From the NCBI RefSeq assembly GCF_963678635.1, contig NC_087068.1:23500697-23564696 (forward strand): a DNA stretch of 64,000 nucleotides, in the 5' to 3' direction. Of the stretch, positions 36,761 through 48,800 are shown in pieces. Each line of letters starts with the position of its first letter. Within the stretch, counting starts at the first letter, position 1. The notes under the pieces are model-generated. The model was not told the origin of the DNA and searched no databases. It saw only the letters and a program-made list of their open reading frames with translations. The translations under genes were made by a program, and so were the position numbers. This DNA comes from Symsagittifera roscoffensis. Taxonomy: Eukaryota > Xenacoelomorpha > Acoela > Convolutidae.

Positions 36761-37724
36761 AAATTTGTTTTATAGCCAAAAATGCCAATTTTATTATAAA
36801 AAATTCCAATTCTGTGCTTAAAATCAAAACTTGAGTTATTTGCGTAAATTGCCCTAACCAAGTGAGCTATCTTTTTCTCCCCATACAAAAAAGCCAAGTA
36901 ATGCAAGGATACTGGTTTCTGATCAAGAAGCACAGAAAATTTTGACTACGAAAAAAAACAGTTTTCAAACTATAATATTTTTATTTTGTTTATTCGGCTC
37001 TGAAAAAAGCCCAGAAAGTTAATATATTCGATATAAAGAGTAGCGTACAAATAACTTAGAACTGATTTTTATCAAACATTAATCCGAAAACTAACATAAA
37101 ATCAAGAAAAAATTGCAGCTTTAATTAAGCGGTATTAGACAAAAATCAAAATTTTAAGCCAATTTGTCTGTACACTGCGGAGATTTTGTGGAAAACTTTA
37201 GTAGGGTTTGAATCACAAGAGCAAAGACTCTGATGGCTCGCTCGACGTTGAAAACGAAAAGTTGAAAAAAAATTGAAGCACACCCGGATATAAAGTTCCT
37301 CCCATTTTCTGTCAGTGATCAAAACATAAACGCGTCAATCCAATTTGATAAATTGAGACATAACTGTACGCTGGGGAAAGATCCGCAACTAGGAGAAAAG
37401 CCAGATTTCTGTGAATAGGGGAACAGGACAACCGGAATTAAATTGATTCGAATTTGCAAAAATCAGAGATGAATATCCAAGGCTTTGAAAGCCTCAAAAT
37501 GAGAGTTTAACAGTGAAGTCAAAACCGAAACAATGTGCAATAGATTCAACGTCATCTTAAGTGTTCTTCTGGTAGCAATGTAAATATTCCGCTATTGAAA
37601 GCTGGCGCATTTACATATAAAAGCACTTTCAATCTTTTCTCTTCTCTGCCTAATTTTTGGCGCCAATTTTTTGTATGGTTGTTTTTTGTTCCGCCTTTCG
37701 ATACAAAATTTACGGAACATTTGT

Positions 37725-38225
37725 GCTCGGGGTGAGTTTTTTCAGAGCACAAATATTTTTGACAAAATCAGACAAAGTTCGGCTTTTTAACTAGCCATTT
37801 TTGACGGAACTTTTCTATCATTCAAAAAATATAGTTGCCCTGAGCCTGAGTTTGAAAAATATATATTTCACCTGTGATTATTTTTCGTAAAGTTATGGGG
37901 GTTTAAACATTGCGATTTCGAACAATTTGGGACAATTAACGTGCGATATATTTCGCGCTATTAACGCGAAAGCAGAGATTTAAACCGTCTTAGAAATCGT
38001 TCAAAATTGATTGAAAGTAGTTTATCTGCCATAATTGATTTTTTCAGGGAGCGAAATTTTTTTTGTACTTTATATGGCGTGTGGGGATGATTTTCATAAA
38101 AAAATTCAAAAAAAAATTTTCTTTCTATTTTATTACATTTTATGTTATAACTGCTCTATAAACCTCAAAAGGCAGTCGGATTCAAAGGCTTCGCACTGTT
38201 TTTAGCAGTTTTGTTTTGTATGAAT
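37725..38225 (-). repeat. family B repeat, minus orientation
   Basis: Contains in reverse the B landmarks: 'cacctgtgattatttttcgt', 'cgtgcgatatatttcgcgc', 'gtactttatatggcgtgtgg' and 'aaggcagtcgg'. The hairpin end has decayed ('caaaggcttcgcactg'). Confidence 0.7.
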
Positions 38226-38705
38226 TCTATAAGTTTTCTTACAACAGGATGAGCTTATTCCAATCGTAACTGAAACGCTCCAGGCCAACCCTTTACAGAA
38301 TTGTTAGTCTTCTATTTTTTTTTGAAATTGACGTCATTTGGAAGTCAACAAAAACCTTTAGAAGTTAAAGGCAAGGATTCACTTCCTTTAAATGTTTAAT
38401 AATTATCAATAATATGTGATTAAGATATTCTTTGTAAAAGGAAATAAACTGCAGGCTGATAAAATTGATAGAATTTTTTTTTGCCTACTTTCAAAATTGT
38501 GAGAATTTCAAGGTTGATTTCTGTTTAATTGATTGCTCGCGGTTAAAACAGAAATCATGAATCATTGTATTTAAACCCATTACACAAAACTTAAAAACAT
38601 ACTGTTAAATTAGTTTTTCATTGTCCTCCTCTTTTGACTTGAAAACGGCGCACACGCCTAAACACCGCCGGAGAAAGTGATATATTTACCAAATTATAAA
38701 GTTAG

Positions 38706-40260
38706 AACAAAACTGCTCGTATCAGGGCGGAGCGCTGAATGTTCCGACTGCCTATTAAGGTTTATGGAGCAGTAAAAACATTGAAAAATTAAAAGTAATA
38801 AAACAAAATGAATATTTTTTCTTTCTAAAATTTGAAATTTTTTAAATAAAAATCATCCCCCACACGCCTTATAAAGTACAAAAAGATAGATATAGCTACT
38901 TGTAACAAATCAATTATGGCAAATAAGCTCACTTATGGAAAATAAGCTTCGTTAAACCAATTTGGAACGATTTCTAAGACGGATTAACTCTCCGCTTACG
39001 CGTTAATAGTGCGAAATATATCGCTCGTTTATCGTCACAAATTGGCCAAAATGGCAATCTTTAAACCCCCATAACTTTACAAAAAATGAACACAGGTAAA
39101 ACTTCCTTTAAAATCTGAGCTCAGGACAACAATACCTTTCGAATGAAACAAAAAAAAATCCGTCAAAATTGGCTAGATAAAAAGTCGAAATTTGCCTGAA
39201 GAAAAAAAAACCCACCCTGAGCACAAATAATCCGTTACTTTCGTATCGAAAGTCGGAACAACAAGACTGCTCGTATCAGAGTGAAGCCCTGAATTTTTGG
39301 TCTGCGTTTTAAGTTCTATGGAGCAGTAGTAACATGGAACATTTAAATGTAATAAACTAAAATTATAAAATTTTGAAAAAAAAAATTGAGATTTTTTGTA
39401 AAAAATTCACCCCACACGTCATATTAAGTACAAATTGATAGGTTTTGCTCCTATTAACAAATCAATTATGACATATAAGCTTCCTTGAACCAAATTGGAA
39501 CGATATTTAAGCTTTATGAGTTAATAGCGCGAAGTGTATATCTAGTGTATTAATTGTCCCAAACTGGCCAGAATGGCAATCTTTAAACGCCCATAAATTT
39601 ACGAAAAATGATCACAGATGAAACATATTTTCAAATTTAAGCTCGGAACAATAATAGTTTTCGATTGATAAAAAATTTCCGTCAAAAAAGGCTTGTTAAA
39701 GAGTCGAAATTTGTCTGAAGAAAAAAAACCCACCCCGAGCAGGGGCAGATTTAGGGGGGAGGGCGTTTGGTGGGTGCGGACGCCTCCCCCATCCCTCAGG
39801 AATTCGACCCCCTGCCAACCCAAAAGGTCCCCCTTTGGTACTTTTTAGGAAATCCATTTTTGACAGACCGACCTTAAAATTTTTCTAAAGGCGTCTTAGG
39901 CGCCAATATATACTAACTTTGAGGGGGAGCGCGCGCCAAAGAAACGCAATTTTTTTGTCAAAATGTTCCAAAAAATGCCCAAAAACGGCTTTTTGACCCC
40001 TTTTTTCGTGAATTTGCCGGCGGCGCAGAAAATTTGGCCAAAACAGGGTCTTTTTACTGCTTAGAAGAGCTCGGAAAATCAGTTTGATCGACCTAAAAAA
40101 AAAAGATCGTCAAAACTTTCGAAAACTTTCGAAAATTCCGCCCCCCCCCCCTCGAGAAAATTTTAGATCCGCCCCGGACCCCGAGCACAAATATTCCGTT
40201 ACTTTCGGTACGAAAGTCGCAGCAAAAACTAGAATGCTTCAATTCAATTTGAAACGACTT
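38706..40260 (+). repeat. two tandem family B copies, the second interrupted by a family A element
   Basis: First copy 38706-39261, with hairpin site altered to 'tcagggcggagcgctga'. Second copy starts at about 39262 ('caagactgctcgtatcagag') and runs to about 40260. It is split at 39742-40177 by a family A insertion. Landmarks 'catcccccacacgcc', 'ggcaatctttaaacccccat' and 'gagcacaaat' are shared with the 11.48 kb copy. Confidence 0.75.
39742..40177 (+). mobile_element. family A TIR element with 10 bp target duplication
   Basis: 436 bp inserted in a family B repeat. It is flanked on both sides by ACCCCGAGCA (39732-39741 and 40178-40187). The uninterrupted B sequence at about 39212 reads 'accctgagcacaaat', confirming the empty site. 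Ends are imperfect inverted repeats: 'ggggcagatttag' on the left and the complement of 'ggggcggatctaaaa' on the right. No transposase frame. A 9-10 bp duplication with short TIRs would suit a Mutator-like non-autonomous element. Confidence 0.75.
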
Positions 40261-40739
40261 CTGAACCGGGTTAATTGGCCTCTTACGCATTGATAGCAGA
40301 AAAAGTATATCGCGCAATAATTGTCCCAAACTGGCCAAAATGGCTATTTTAAAATTTTCTTAACTATAGGAAAGTTGTTCGCAAGTAGAATTTTTTTCAA
40401 GACTTCAAAATTTTTTGGTGATGCAAGTGCAAGACTATTCTGTCAAATTGGATAGTTGAAAAGTCAAAACTTGTCTCTGGAGAAAGAAAAAAAATGCCGC
40501 GAGCATAAACTTTGGAGCAAAAATTGAATTCAGAACACTATACGTGTTTGAGTTGCAGGTCCAATTTATCTTGATAAAGATTTATCAATAAGACTCGTTT
40601 ACTCATGAAATATTAAGCTCAGCGTTTGATAGTCGTAGTGGCAGTCGCGGAGAAATACTTTGAGCATTTAACTAAACAACCGATAATTATGTAGTTTAAT
40701 AGAAATAATTCGATAATTTGTACTACCGAAGTTTGATAC

Positions 40740-40935
40740 AAATAAGCTCATGGGACAACCCGGGCCAATATTGTGGTCATACGGTGAGACTATCGCAAGA
40801 AAATGTTGGTACTATCAGACTGCTGCGACCACAACTGGGTTTATCCAGACCATCACAGCCAAATTTGGGTATTTCCAGACGTTGCAGACAAAGAGAGGGT
40901 CCGCAAAAAGCGCAACCCAGAAAAATTTAACCCAG
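40740..40935 (+). repeat. family D minisatellite-like segment
   Basis: Short units with 'ccagac', 'ctgcgacc' and 'gggt(a/t)t' ('tcagactgctgcgaccaca', 'tatccagaccatcacagcca', 'tttccagacgttgcagac'), starting after 'acccgggcc'. The same motif occurs at 44270-44530. Confidence 0.5.
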
Positions 40936-41043
40936 AAGTAAGCGATTTATGAACAGACCCTCGTGAACCATACTATACTATGACTAATTGTTAGATGATC
41001 GAGCCCAATTTCACTATTTTAACACAATTTCTGCGAAATTACC

Positions 41044-41734
41044 GTGCTGATTTAAATTAACCGGACAAAAGCAATAAAACATGAAGTTTAATTGTGTTTT
41101 TCTCAAATTGAGTTGTTTTAAGATTTAAAAAGAGTTGAATACAAAATTTGCTTAGAACTTCCACAAAATGAAAACGATACTTTTTTCCCTTATTTTGAGC
41201 CTTAAATTTGGCCCCAAAAACGGGTCATTTTGGTTTTTTCAGTCAATCAAAAATTACGTCAAAACTACCGATTTTATTGTTGACCAAACTTAATCAAAGC
41301 GAGCTTCTTATATAGCCCAACAAAATTTAAAAGAGGGAATAACTTCCAAAAGTTTAGCAGTTCAAAGCGTTACAATCATTTTGCGCAAAACGTTTATAAA
41401 TTTTTTTGATTCATTATATATAAAATAATTGATATTTTTGGGCTGGCAAAGGGAATAAAATAAATGATAGAAAATGGTGAAGGTTACGTTTTGTTGGAAG
41501 AAGAAGATCACTTTGAAATAGTGTCGTCAGCAATTGAACCGAAAGCCAAAATGATCTGTTTTTGGGACAAACTTCAGACCAAAATTTAGCAAAAATAAAT
41601 GCAGTGTTTATTGTGGTATTATTGTTAAGCAGGCTTTATTTCCATCGTTTTTTGTTTGAAGACAACCAAATTTGAGAAAAAAAATTTCTACACTTTCAAG
41701 TTTTATTTGTTGACAGGATAATTTAAATCAGCAC
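41044..41734. repeat. family C fold-back element, 691 bp
   Basis: Bounded by 'gtgctgatttaaattaaccg' on the left and its near-complement ending 'atttaaatcagcac' on the right. Inside, 'gtttttctcaaattgag' opposes 'caaatttgagaaaaa', and 'gggtcattttgg' opposes 'ccaaaatgatctg'. The arms are long and diverged. No coding capacity. Confidence 0.7.
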
Positions 41735-42834
41735 TCCAGAAATCTGTCAAAAACGATTAACTTTAGGTCGCAGAATTAGCATCGGCTCGACTTTGAGAGT
41801 TTACAAATAATTCGCGATACTCCACCTGCATAAGAAGGTCTTCAAACTACCTTGTATGCTTGCTCTTTATGATAGAATTTAGACTTGTTTAGTATAAATT
41901 TCCATTGCATTTTTCATACTCAATTACAACTCAAGTTTCAGAATGGTGACAGGTTTCAAAGTGCGTGAGACAGACATGTCGACTCATTCAAGTCAATAGT
42001 GTATTTTTAGTTACTACTTCAAAGGTAGCTTTCTTCTAAAAATGGTGCCTTTATTGACCGACTTCATCATAGTGAAATTAGATGTATAAGTAAGAAGAAT
42101 TCGAATGGTGCTTGAGGCAAAAGCTAAAAGGTTTTAGAAAGTACAACCCTTTCAGAAACATGGGGATGGTAAATTTCTCAAATGTTTCTGTCTCTCTCGT
42201 CTTGATAATTGACCATATATTTTTAAAATCAAAAAAACCTTTCAGCGTTGATTTTTACCACCCTATAGAAAGCAGGAAAACTATGTGGAGTATTTTGTCT
42301 AAAAGCAGGTATGGAGAGCGTAATGTTTTAGCCCAGCAAAAAGCATCATGGCAGAGAAGGTTTTTCCATTTCCTTTATGTTATAACAGTGAATCGTGATT
42401 ATTTTCCATCACTTGATGGATAAAATTGTCGGTTTGTGTGAGCTTTTAGTGATTAGTTTCAGCTACATTTTTGAATAAATTAGTTGCTTCTTTGTCAAAG
42501 AAATACCAAAAATGACTTCCTGAATTGAGCCTGACAACAAAATACCAGTTAAATTTTTCATGTTTCAATTTTATCCCTTCCACAAGCCTTAATTGGTACT
42601 TACAAAAACGCAAAACTTTTCCTACAAATGAATTCCAAAAAAAAATTCATCGTCAAAATCTGAGTTTGCTGTTTGAGTGAGAAAAAAAACGTCCAAACAG
42701 ATGAACTTTTCCCATCTTCCTTCGCAATTATGAAGTGAACTTCTAATTATCGCAGTCTAAACTGTTGATTTAAAAACCAGCTTACGTTTCTTCAGATTAA
42801 AAACAGGCACGATTCCGTTTATTTAAAAAAAAAA

Positions 42835-45800
42835 ATGGCCGCAAAAAATGAGGGTAGAGCCGAACTGGTTATCCTCGGCGCTTCGATCGGCGGAGGTTTC
42901 CTAATAAGGAAGTTAATCAGCACCGGCACTTATCGGAAGTTTAACACGACAGTAATTGACAGGAATGAATATATGGAGTGGTTTGTGAGTATCGACAGGT
43001 ACATATGTGATGAGTCATTGGTGGATGGCCACATGGTACGGGCTAAAGATTACTTCGAGAAAAACAAATTGGAACAGTACAACATGAAATTTGTCCAAGG
43101 TATGCTATTTTATTTCGTTTTTTAATTAAAGCAAGGATAGCTGGTTACTTTGCAAGAAGAACAGAATTTTCCGGCCATAGTCTTAAAAAAAAATACATTT
43201 TTTTTCAAATTTGTGTCAATTTTTTCTGCTTTGGTTGATAAAAAGATCTGAACGAAAAAATAGAACTTGCGCATATCTCACAAAGCAAAATAAGCCAATT
43301 GGATTACAACTTTTTGAAGCTTTTGAAGTCATCAAAAATTTTTGAAGCTTTTGATTCTCAAAATGGCGCATAAATAAGCTATTGTAAGCCTAGACGCTCC
43401 CTTTATTAGCTCAAAATCTGAACAAATGTTGATATAATATATTGTTCAGCCCAGCCCGATGATTATTTTTGGGACCTGATTTTGCGAAGAAAGCAAACAA
43501 GTAGAAAAAAATCTGAAAGACACTCGAATACACAGTTTCTACCCATTTCTCAAATGGTCGGAACAAAAATGTTGTTTATTGGCCGTTAAAACTGAAATTT
43601 ATTAGTTTTCTGAAAAATGGCTTGTCAATAAAGTTCTGTGTAGAATTGTCATATTACTCGGAGCCGCGAAACTTGTTTAAAAATTCTAAATCGCATTAGG
43701 ATAAGTCGCATTAAATTTAATCTTGCTTATGGACTGAAAATTGAAGTTGTTTTTGGTTGCGACACTAAGTTTTTTTTATTTTAATCTTGTTTTACATGAA
43801 TATGGCCGGTTGCACTTTGTGTTACGTTTGTGTTGATATAAAAAAAATTAGGTTGCGCAAGCTCATTCGTTCTCAATTGTGTGCTCAGAATTATTTTAAA
43901 GTAAGTCATGAATAAAATGTTAAGAGCAAAAATTCATTTTAATTTATGTACATACACGTTTCAGCCTCCAATCAGCCAAGCCTTGCTGAATGTTTTATTT
44001 AAAATGAGTTTGGAAAAGTACGTTACTCTAGGTCATTTTATATTTGATTGTTTCTTGCAATTGATCGAAATTTTTTTGAAATTTTTGTTATGGGTTAATT
44101 TATTATAAAAACTGTGATCACATTATAATGTTCGTTATGTATATAAAGAAAATCAATCTCTATCTGATTTCAAAAATGTTCCGTAAGGTTCATAAACAAC
44201 TTAAATTGACTCAGAAGCAATATTGCTTCAAAGTTTGACCGTCAAAATCTTCAGAAAATGTTTAACCATCCGGGTTGAGGTTGTGGTTTTTTGATCAGAC
44301 GGGCGCGACCAAGTTTTGGTATTTCCAGACTGCTGCGACCAAAATTGGATTTTTCAGACAACCGCGACTAATTTTTTCACCACTGCGTCTAATTTTTTGA
44401 CCATTCCGCGACTAATGTTCCGACCGCCGCGACTAATTTTTGACTGCCGCGGCTAATTTTTCGACTATGCCGCGACTAAGTTTTCGACAGCCGCGACTAA
44501 TTTTTTGTCCATCGCGAGACAGATACGGTATTTCCAGAGATTGTCCGCTACTTAAAGCGCTGTCTAGACTATGCATTTTCGGTCGCGGACCTTGACCCGG
44601 GCAACACGATTAGGTTAGTAAATGGTTTCCTGAAAATTATTTATTTTTGTTATGTCTTTTTTATAAGCTATTTTTAGAAGTCTCCCAAATAATGGTGAAT
44701 ACAAAGCAGTGGTTCAATTATTTCAATTATTTCAAGTATATTTACACTTTCATTTATTTCTATTAATCGATTCATTTTAATTTATATGCTTTAAATATAT
44801 GCAGATCGGTAACCATCTACGATGTGAGATGAGGTTTATAGCGCTCACTTATGTTAATGAAAAACCCAGGCCTTGATTTTTTTAGTAGATCAGAAACTAT
44901 TTGGTTCCAAGCTGTGATACCTCAAGTAACTGAGACAGCTAGTCAAGACTTAATTCATCTTGTTATATATATAATAAGTACTTTAACAAATCATGTCATG
45001 ATAATAAATTGGGTCTACTTAAATCTTTCATAAGTCAACTAGAGAGTGAATGAATAAGCTTGCTTAGAAATTAACCGAGGTTTGACAGGTCGATAGCGAC
45101 CTTGATAACCAACATTAGAATAACAGCTTAGATTAGAATGACGTCATAAGTAACAATGAATAATACAGTACTACACCTTAAACAACACCGTACCACATTT
45201 CCCCCTCTAGGAAAAATTCAAATGAAACATATAAATTTTTCAAATATAACTGCACTAAATACAAATTAACTTGAAAAGACTGAAAGGAATTAACGATTGA
45301 GTGAATACAGAATTAAGAGTTTGAGCAAAGAGTTTAAATCTAACGAATATGACCAACAGCAGAGTTTAATTTTCATTCCGTCGCAGCGGGTTATCCGACG
45401 ACGAATTGACAGTGGGAAATCGATTGAATTTCCTAGTAAAGCCGCCGGCCTCGTTAGGAGAATCCTAGTAAAGCCCCCGGCCTCGTTGGGAGAAACAAAT
45501 CTCATTATGAATTTTTCTTAAGCTCTTCGATGCATTTTAAGATCAAAACATTTTTTTTTCATTGTGGTTGATAAGAGTAGCTTTAGACTCAAACATTTAG
45601 ATCTCTGCAGCGATTTTTTTAATTGAACTTTATTTATTTTTTCATTTACTAAAAATTGGGTTTTCCTGTCTTGAATTTTTTGTTTATTCACAAAAAATAT
45701 AATTACAAGTGAAAAATGATATTTAAAAGAGTTAATAAAAACTCACAGAAAACTATCATTATCAAAAAAAAAAGAAATTGAAACATAATGCATATTTCTC

Positions 45801-48800
45801 TGAGCAAATTTGCAATGAATCAACGAAAAATCAGCAAAATTGCAAATATAAGATGCAAAAAAGTCAACGAATAGCAAAAAAAAATAGCGAGGCGAGCTCT
45901 TGCAAGTAACTCGAAGTTTATTTAGGCCGAAATAGTCAACATCCAGGCTGAGAATAAAACAAAGCGGACTTTTTTATATATGCATAACAGTTTTTGATCA
46001 GCTCTGCGATCTGCAGAAACCGAATTAATTTTACGATTGCGATTAGCAAGCGCTATCAAATTTAAACATCGACCTTTTCCACTCATAATAATCATTATGC
46101 CTAAACATCTTCGGCCCATCTTATATTGGCTTAGATGATTCATGTTGCGTAATTTTTTCGGCTCAACGGGCGTCGGCTTAGTTACCAAGACGACAAGTTT
46201 TGCATGCCTAGTTACCAATTCTCAAATCCGTCTTTTTTGCCGCTGTTCTTTCAAATTTAACTTTCGCAAACCTATTTTTCCAATAATTTTTTCGGCTTAG
46301 TTTTTCGTCGCAGTTTCTGTCGCCTAGCTTACCACCGTCTTCAACTCGTTGCAGGCACAGTTACGAATGTAACAAGTGATGGGTGCGAATCGGGAGGCCT
46401 AGTAGAGTACAACTCATCGCCAGTGGGGAGCAACAGCAACGACATCGCTAGACTGTTGGTTCCCTATCGCTTCCTGGTCATAGCCACTGGCACTCAGTAC
46501 GGACATCCGGTGAAGAGTGATCAAAGGCAGAAAGCTGACAGGATTACAGGTTAAACAGACCGTTTAATTTTACACGATGTCAATGTCAACAAAGTTTTCG
46601 ACGATGCTAACTTCAAGAAAATTTTCACGAAAGAAAACAGTCATTTTAAATAAATAATTGGTATCCCTCTCACAAAAATTGTCACCCACTTATAGCGACC
46701 TGAGATCATTATGCAAAACGAAGCAAAAAGCATAAATTAATTTGTAAAATTGATATTGGTGATATTGGAGTTTGGTTGAGTCCCATTTTGTCAAAAGTTT
46801 CGCAAAAATCACAAAAACGGAGTCCCATTTTGTCCCGAGTTTCGCAAAAACTGTTTGTGCTGTGTTCTAAAATAGAAGGAGCGGCTAGCCACCCCCAAAA
46901 TCATGTTACCTTTCTGCATTCACGACTGACACACGCCTTTAATTTCTCCTAGAGCGGCTTTGGTGCCAATTTCACTAACTTTCATCGGAGAGTTGGTGTC
47001 AAAAAGAACGAGAAATTTTTATATCTGAACGTGTGAGAAAATCTCCATAAAATCATTTTCCTCTAAAAGTTCGCAAAATCATACATTTATATTGTCCATC
47101 AGAACTCGAGACATCAATTTTTTAATATGAAAAACGATCAAAAATGTTTCGAAAACTGACAAGAGTTTCAGAGTTGAAAGAGTGGAGTGGTCGTCTCTCA
47201 AGTGCAAATGAGGTGGTGGTGGTCGGGGGAGGCTCAGTGGGCGTGGAGATTGTAGGCGCCATTGCATACAAGTTCAAACAAGACACCTCCAAGGTAGATC
47301 CAATCAGCTGTATAATCTCTCTCGCCTTTCTACAGAAAAAATATAATCCCCAGCAGTGAATTTTATAATTTTGGGACATATTATTTAACGGAAGCATGCA
47401 TAAGAGCATATATAGTAGATAGTTTGGACCTCAAGGACCGGAAAGCCTTCGTTTTGTCGTTATATTGGAGCCTTGAAGACTTGTGTTAAAAGATGATTCA
47501 GTAACTGAAGCTCTAAATTGTTTTTGGTGCTTCTTAGTGGTTTTTTCACCTTTTCGGGGAGCAGCTAACTAGTGTTTTTATCTTACTTCGGAGAAAAGGT
47601 TAAATAGTTATTTGCGTTCCTTTTTCTTAAAAATGAAATAATTCGTTTTAAAAAAATTATTGCATGTTTATTGGCTAACTGTTTGTTTGAATCTATTTAA
47701 TGAAACCAAGAGCAAAGTCGACAACCGAGATCAGGTGATTAATACAGTTTTTTATCTAGAAAATACACCTGGTCACAAGATCCAGAGTTCTTCTGGAGCG
47801 CCTCCCTCCAAATGCCAGTGAATATGCACTCAAAGCCCTCAAGCACCTCAAGGTCACTGTTCACTTCAACAAAGACGCTGACTCACTCAAGTCAGAAATA
47901 TCCCCAGATGCTCTTTTCCTGCCTTCTATCACCAGAATCAACACGAGTTTTCTGGATAACAAAACTTTCAGAGGCTCATTAGCTGTGAATGGGGCAATCA
48001 AGGTCAACAGTTTCATGCAGGTAATTATTCTGTTATTATTTACAAAAACTGCTTTTTTTTCTCCGTATGCTTCTTTATTCATTTTTCTCTTACTTGACGT
48101 TTTGCTTGCTTGACAGTTGAACTAAATTTTAAGCGCTTTTTTGTTCCTTTTTAATCAAGAAAACTGAATAACCGTCTTCTTCAAATGACCATTTCGCCCT
48201 CATTCGCTTGTTCTTCACGCTCTTCAAACATGAAAATTGATTTGGAGTGACTTTAAAATTTCACATTTTGCTTGAAAAAATAAGAAGTTGCATTATCTGC
48301 CGCTACGGAACAAGTTTATGGAACAATCACACTTTTCTTTGAAGTATAAACCTATCTCTGAAATTCTTTACGACAACAAAAACTTAAAATTAATCCGAAA
48401 GCGCAACACATCGACACAAATGATAAAGGTGGAGCAAGTCTACTTTTGTTTTACTCTTTATTTATGAATTGCAGATATTTCTAATTATGTTGATTAAGAA
48501 ACGCTAAGTTAAGAACTTCAGATGTGACAGGCGGTAATCAGATTATTGGATTGAGATACCGTAAGATTAGTGAGTTCAAAATGTATCAACGTTTACTAGA
48601 CAGCTAAAATTTAAAGCAAATATTGCTACTGGTATCCACTGAACGATCCCGCCTTAATGTAACACACGATTAACCCTCCCCCTCTAATTGAACAAGACTG
48701 CTCGTATCAGGGCAAAGCCCTGAATGTTCCGACTGACCATGAACTGGTCTTGAATAATTTTTGATTAATAAAATATTGACAAACTATGAATTTTAAGGTG

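Larger units (their letters stand above)
43100..46354 (+). other. 3.3 kb intron of the AIFM2-like gene, with repeats
   Basis: Holds the family D minisatellite at 44.27-44.53 kb and an LTR-like relic at 44.9-45.2 kb. A 31-32 bp unit is duplicated in tandem at about 45430-45493 ('cctagtaaagcc(g/c)ccggcc'). No extra exon is needed, since phases join without one. Confidence 0.6.

Noticed and set aside
44270-44530. CRISPR array from the regular 'gcgactaat' units
   Set aside because: Units are ~25 bp head to tail without unique spacers, in an animal intron. It is a minisatellite.
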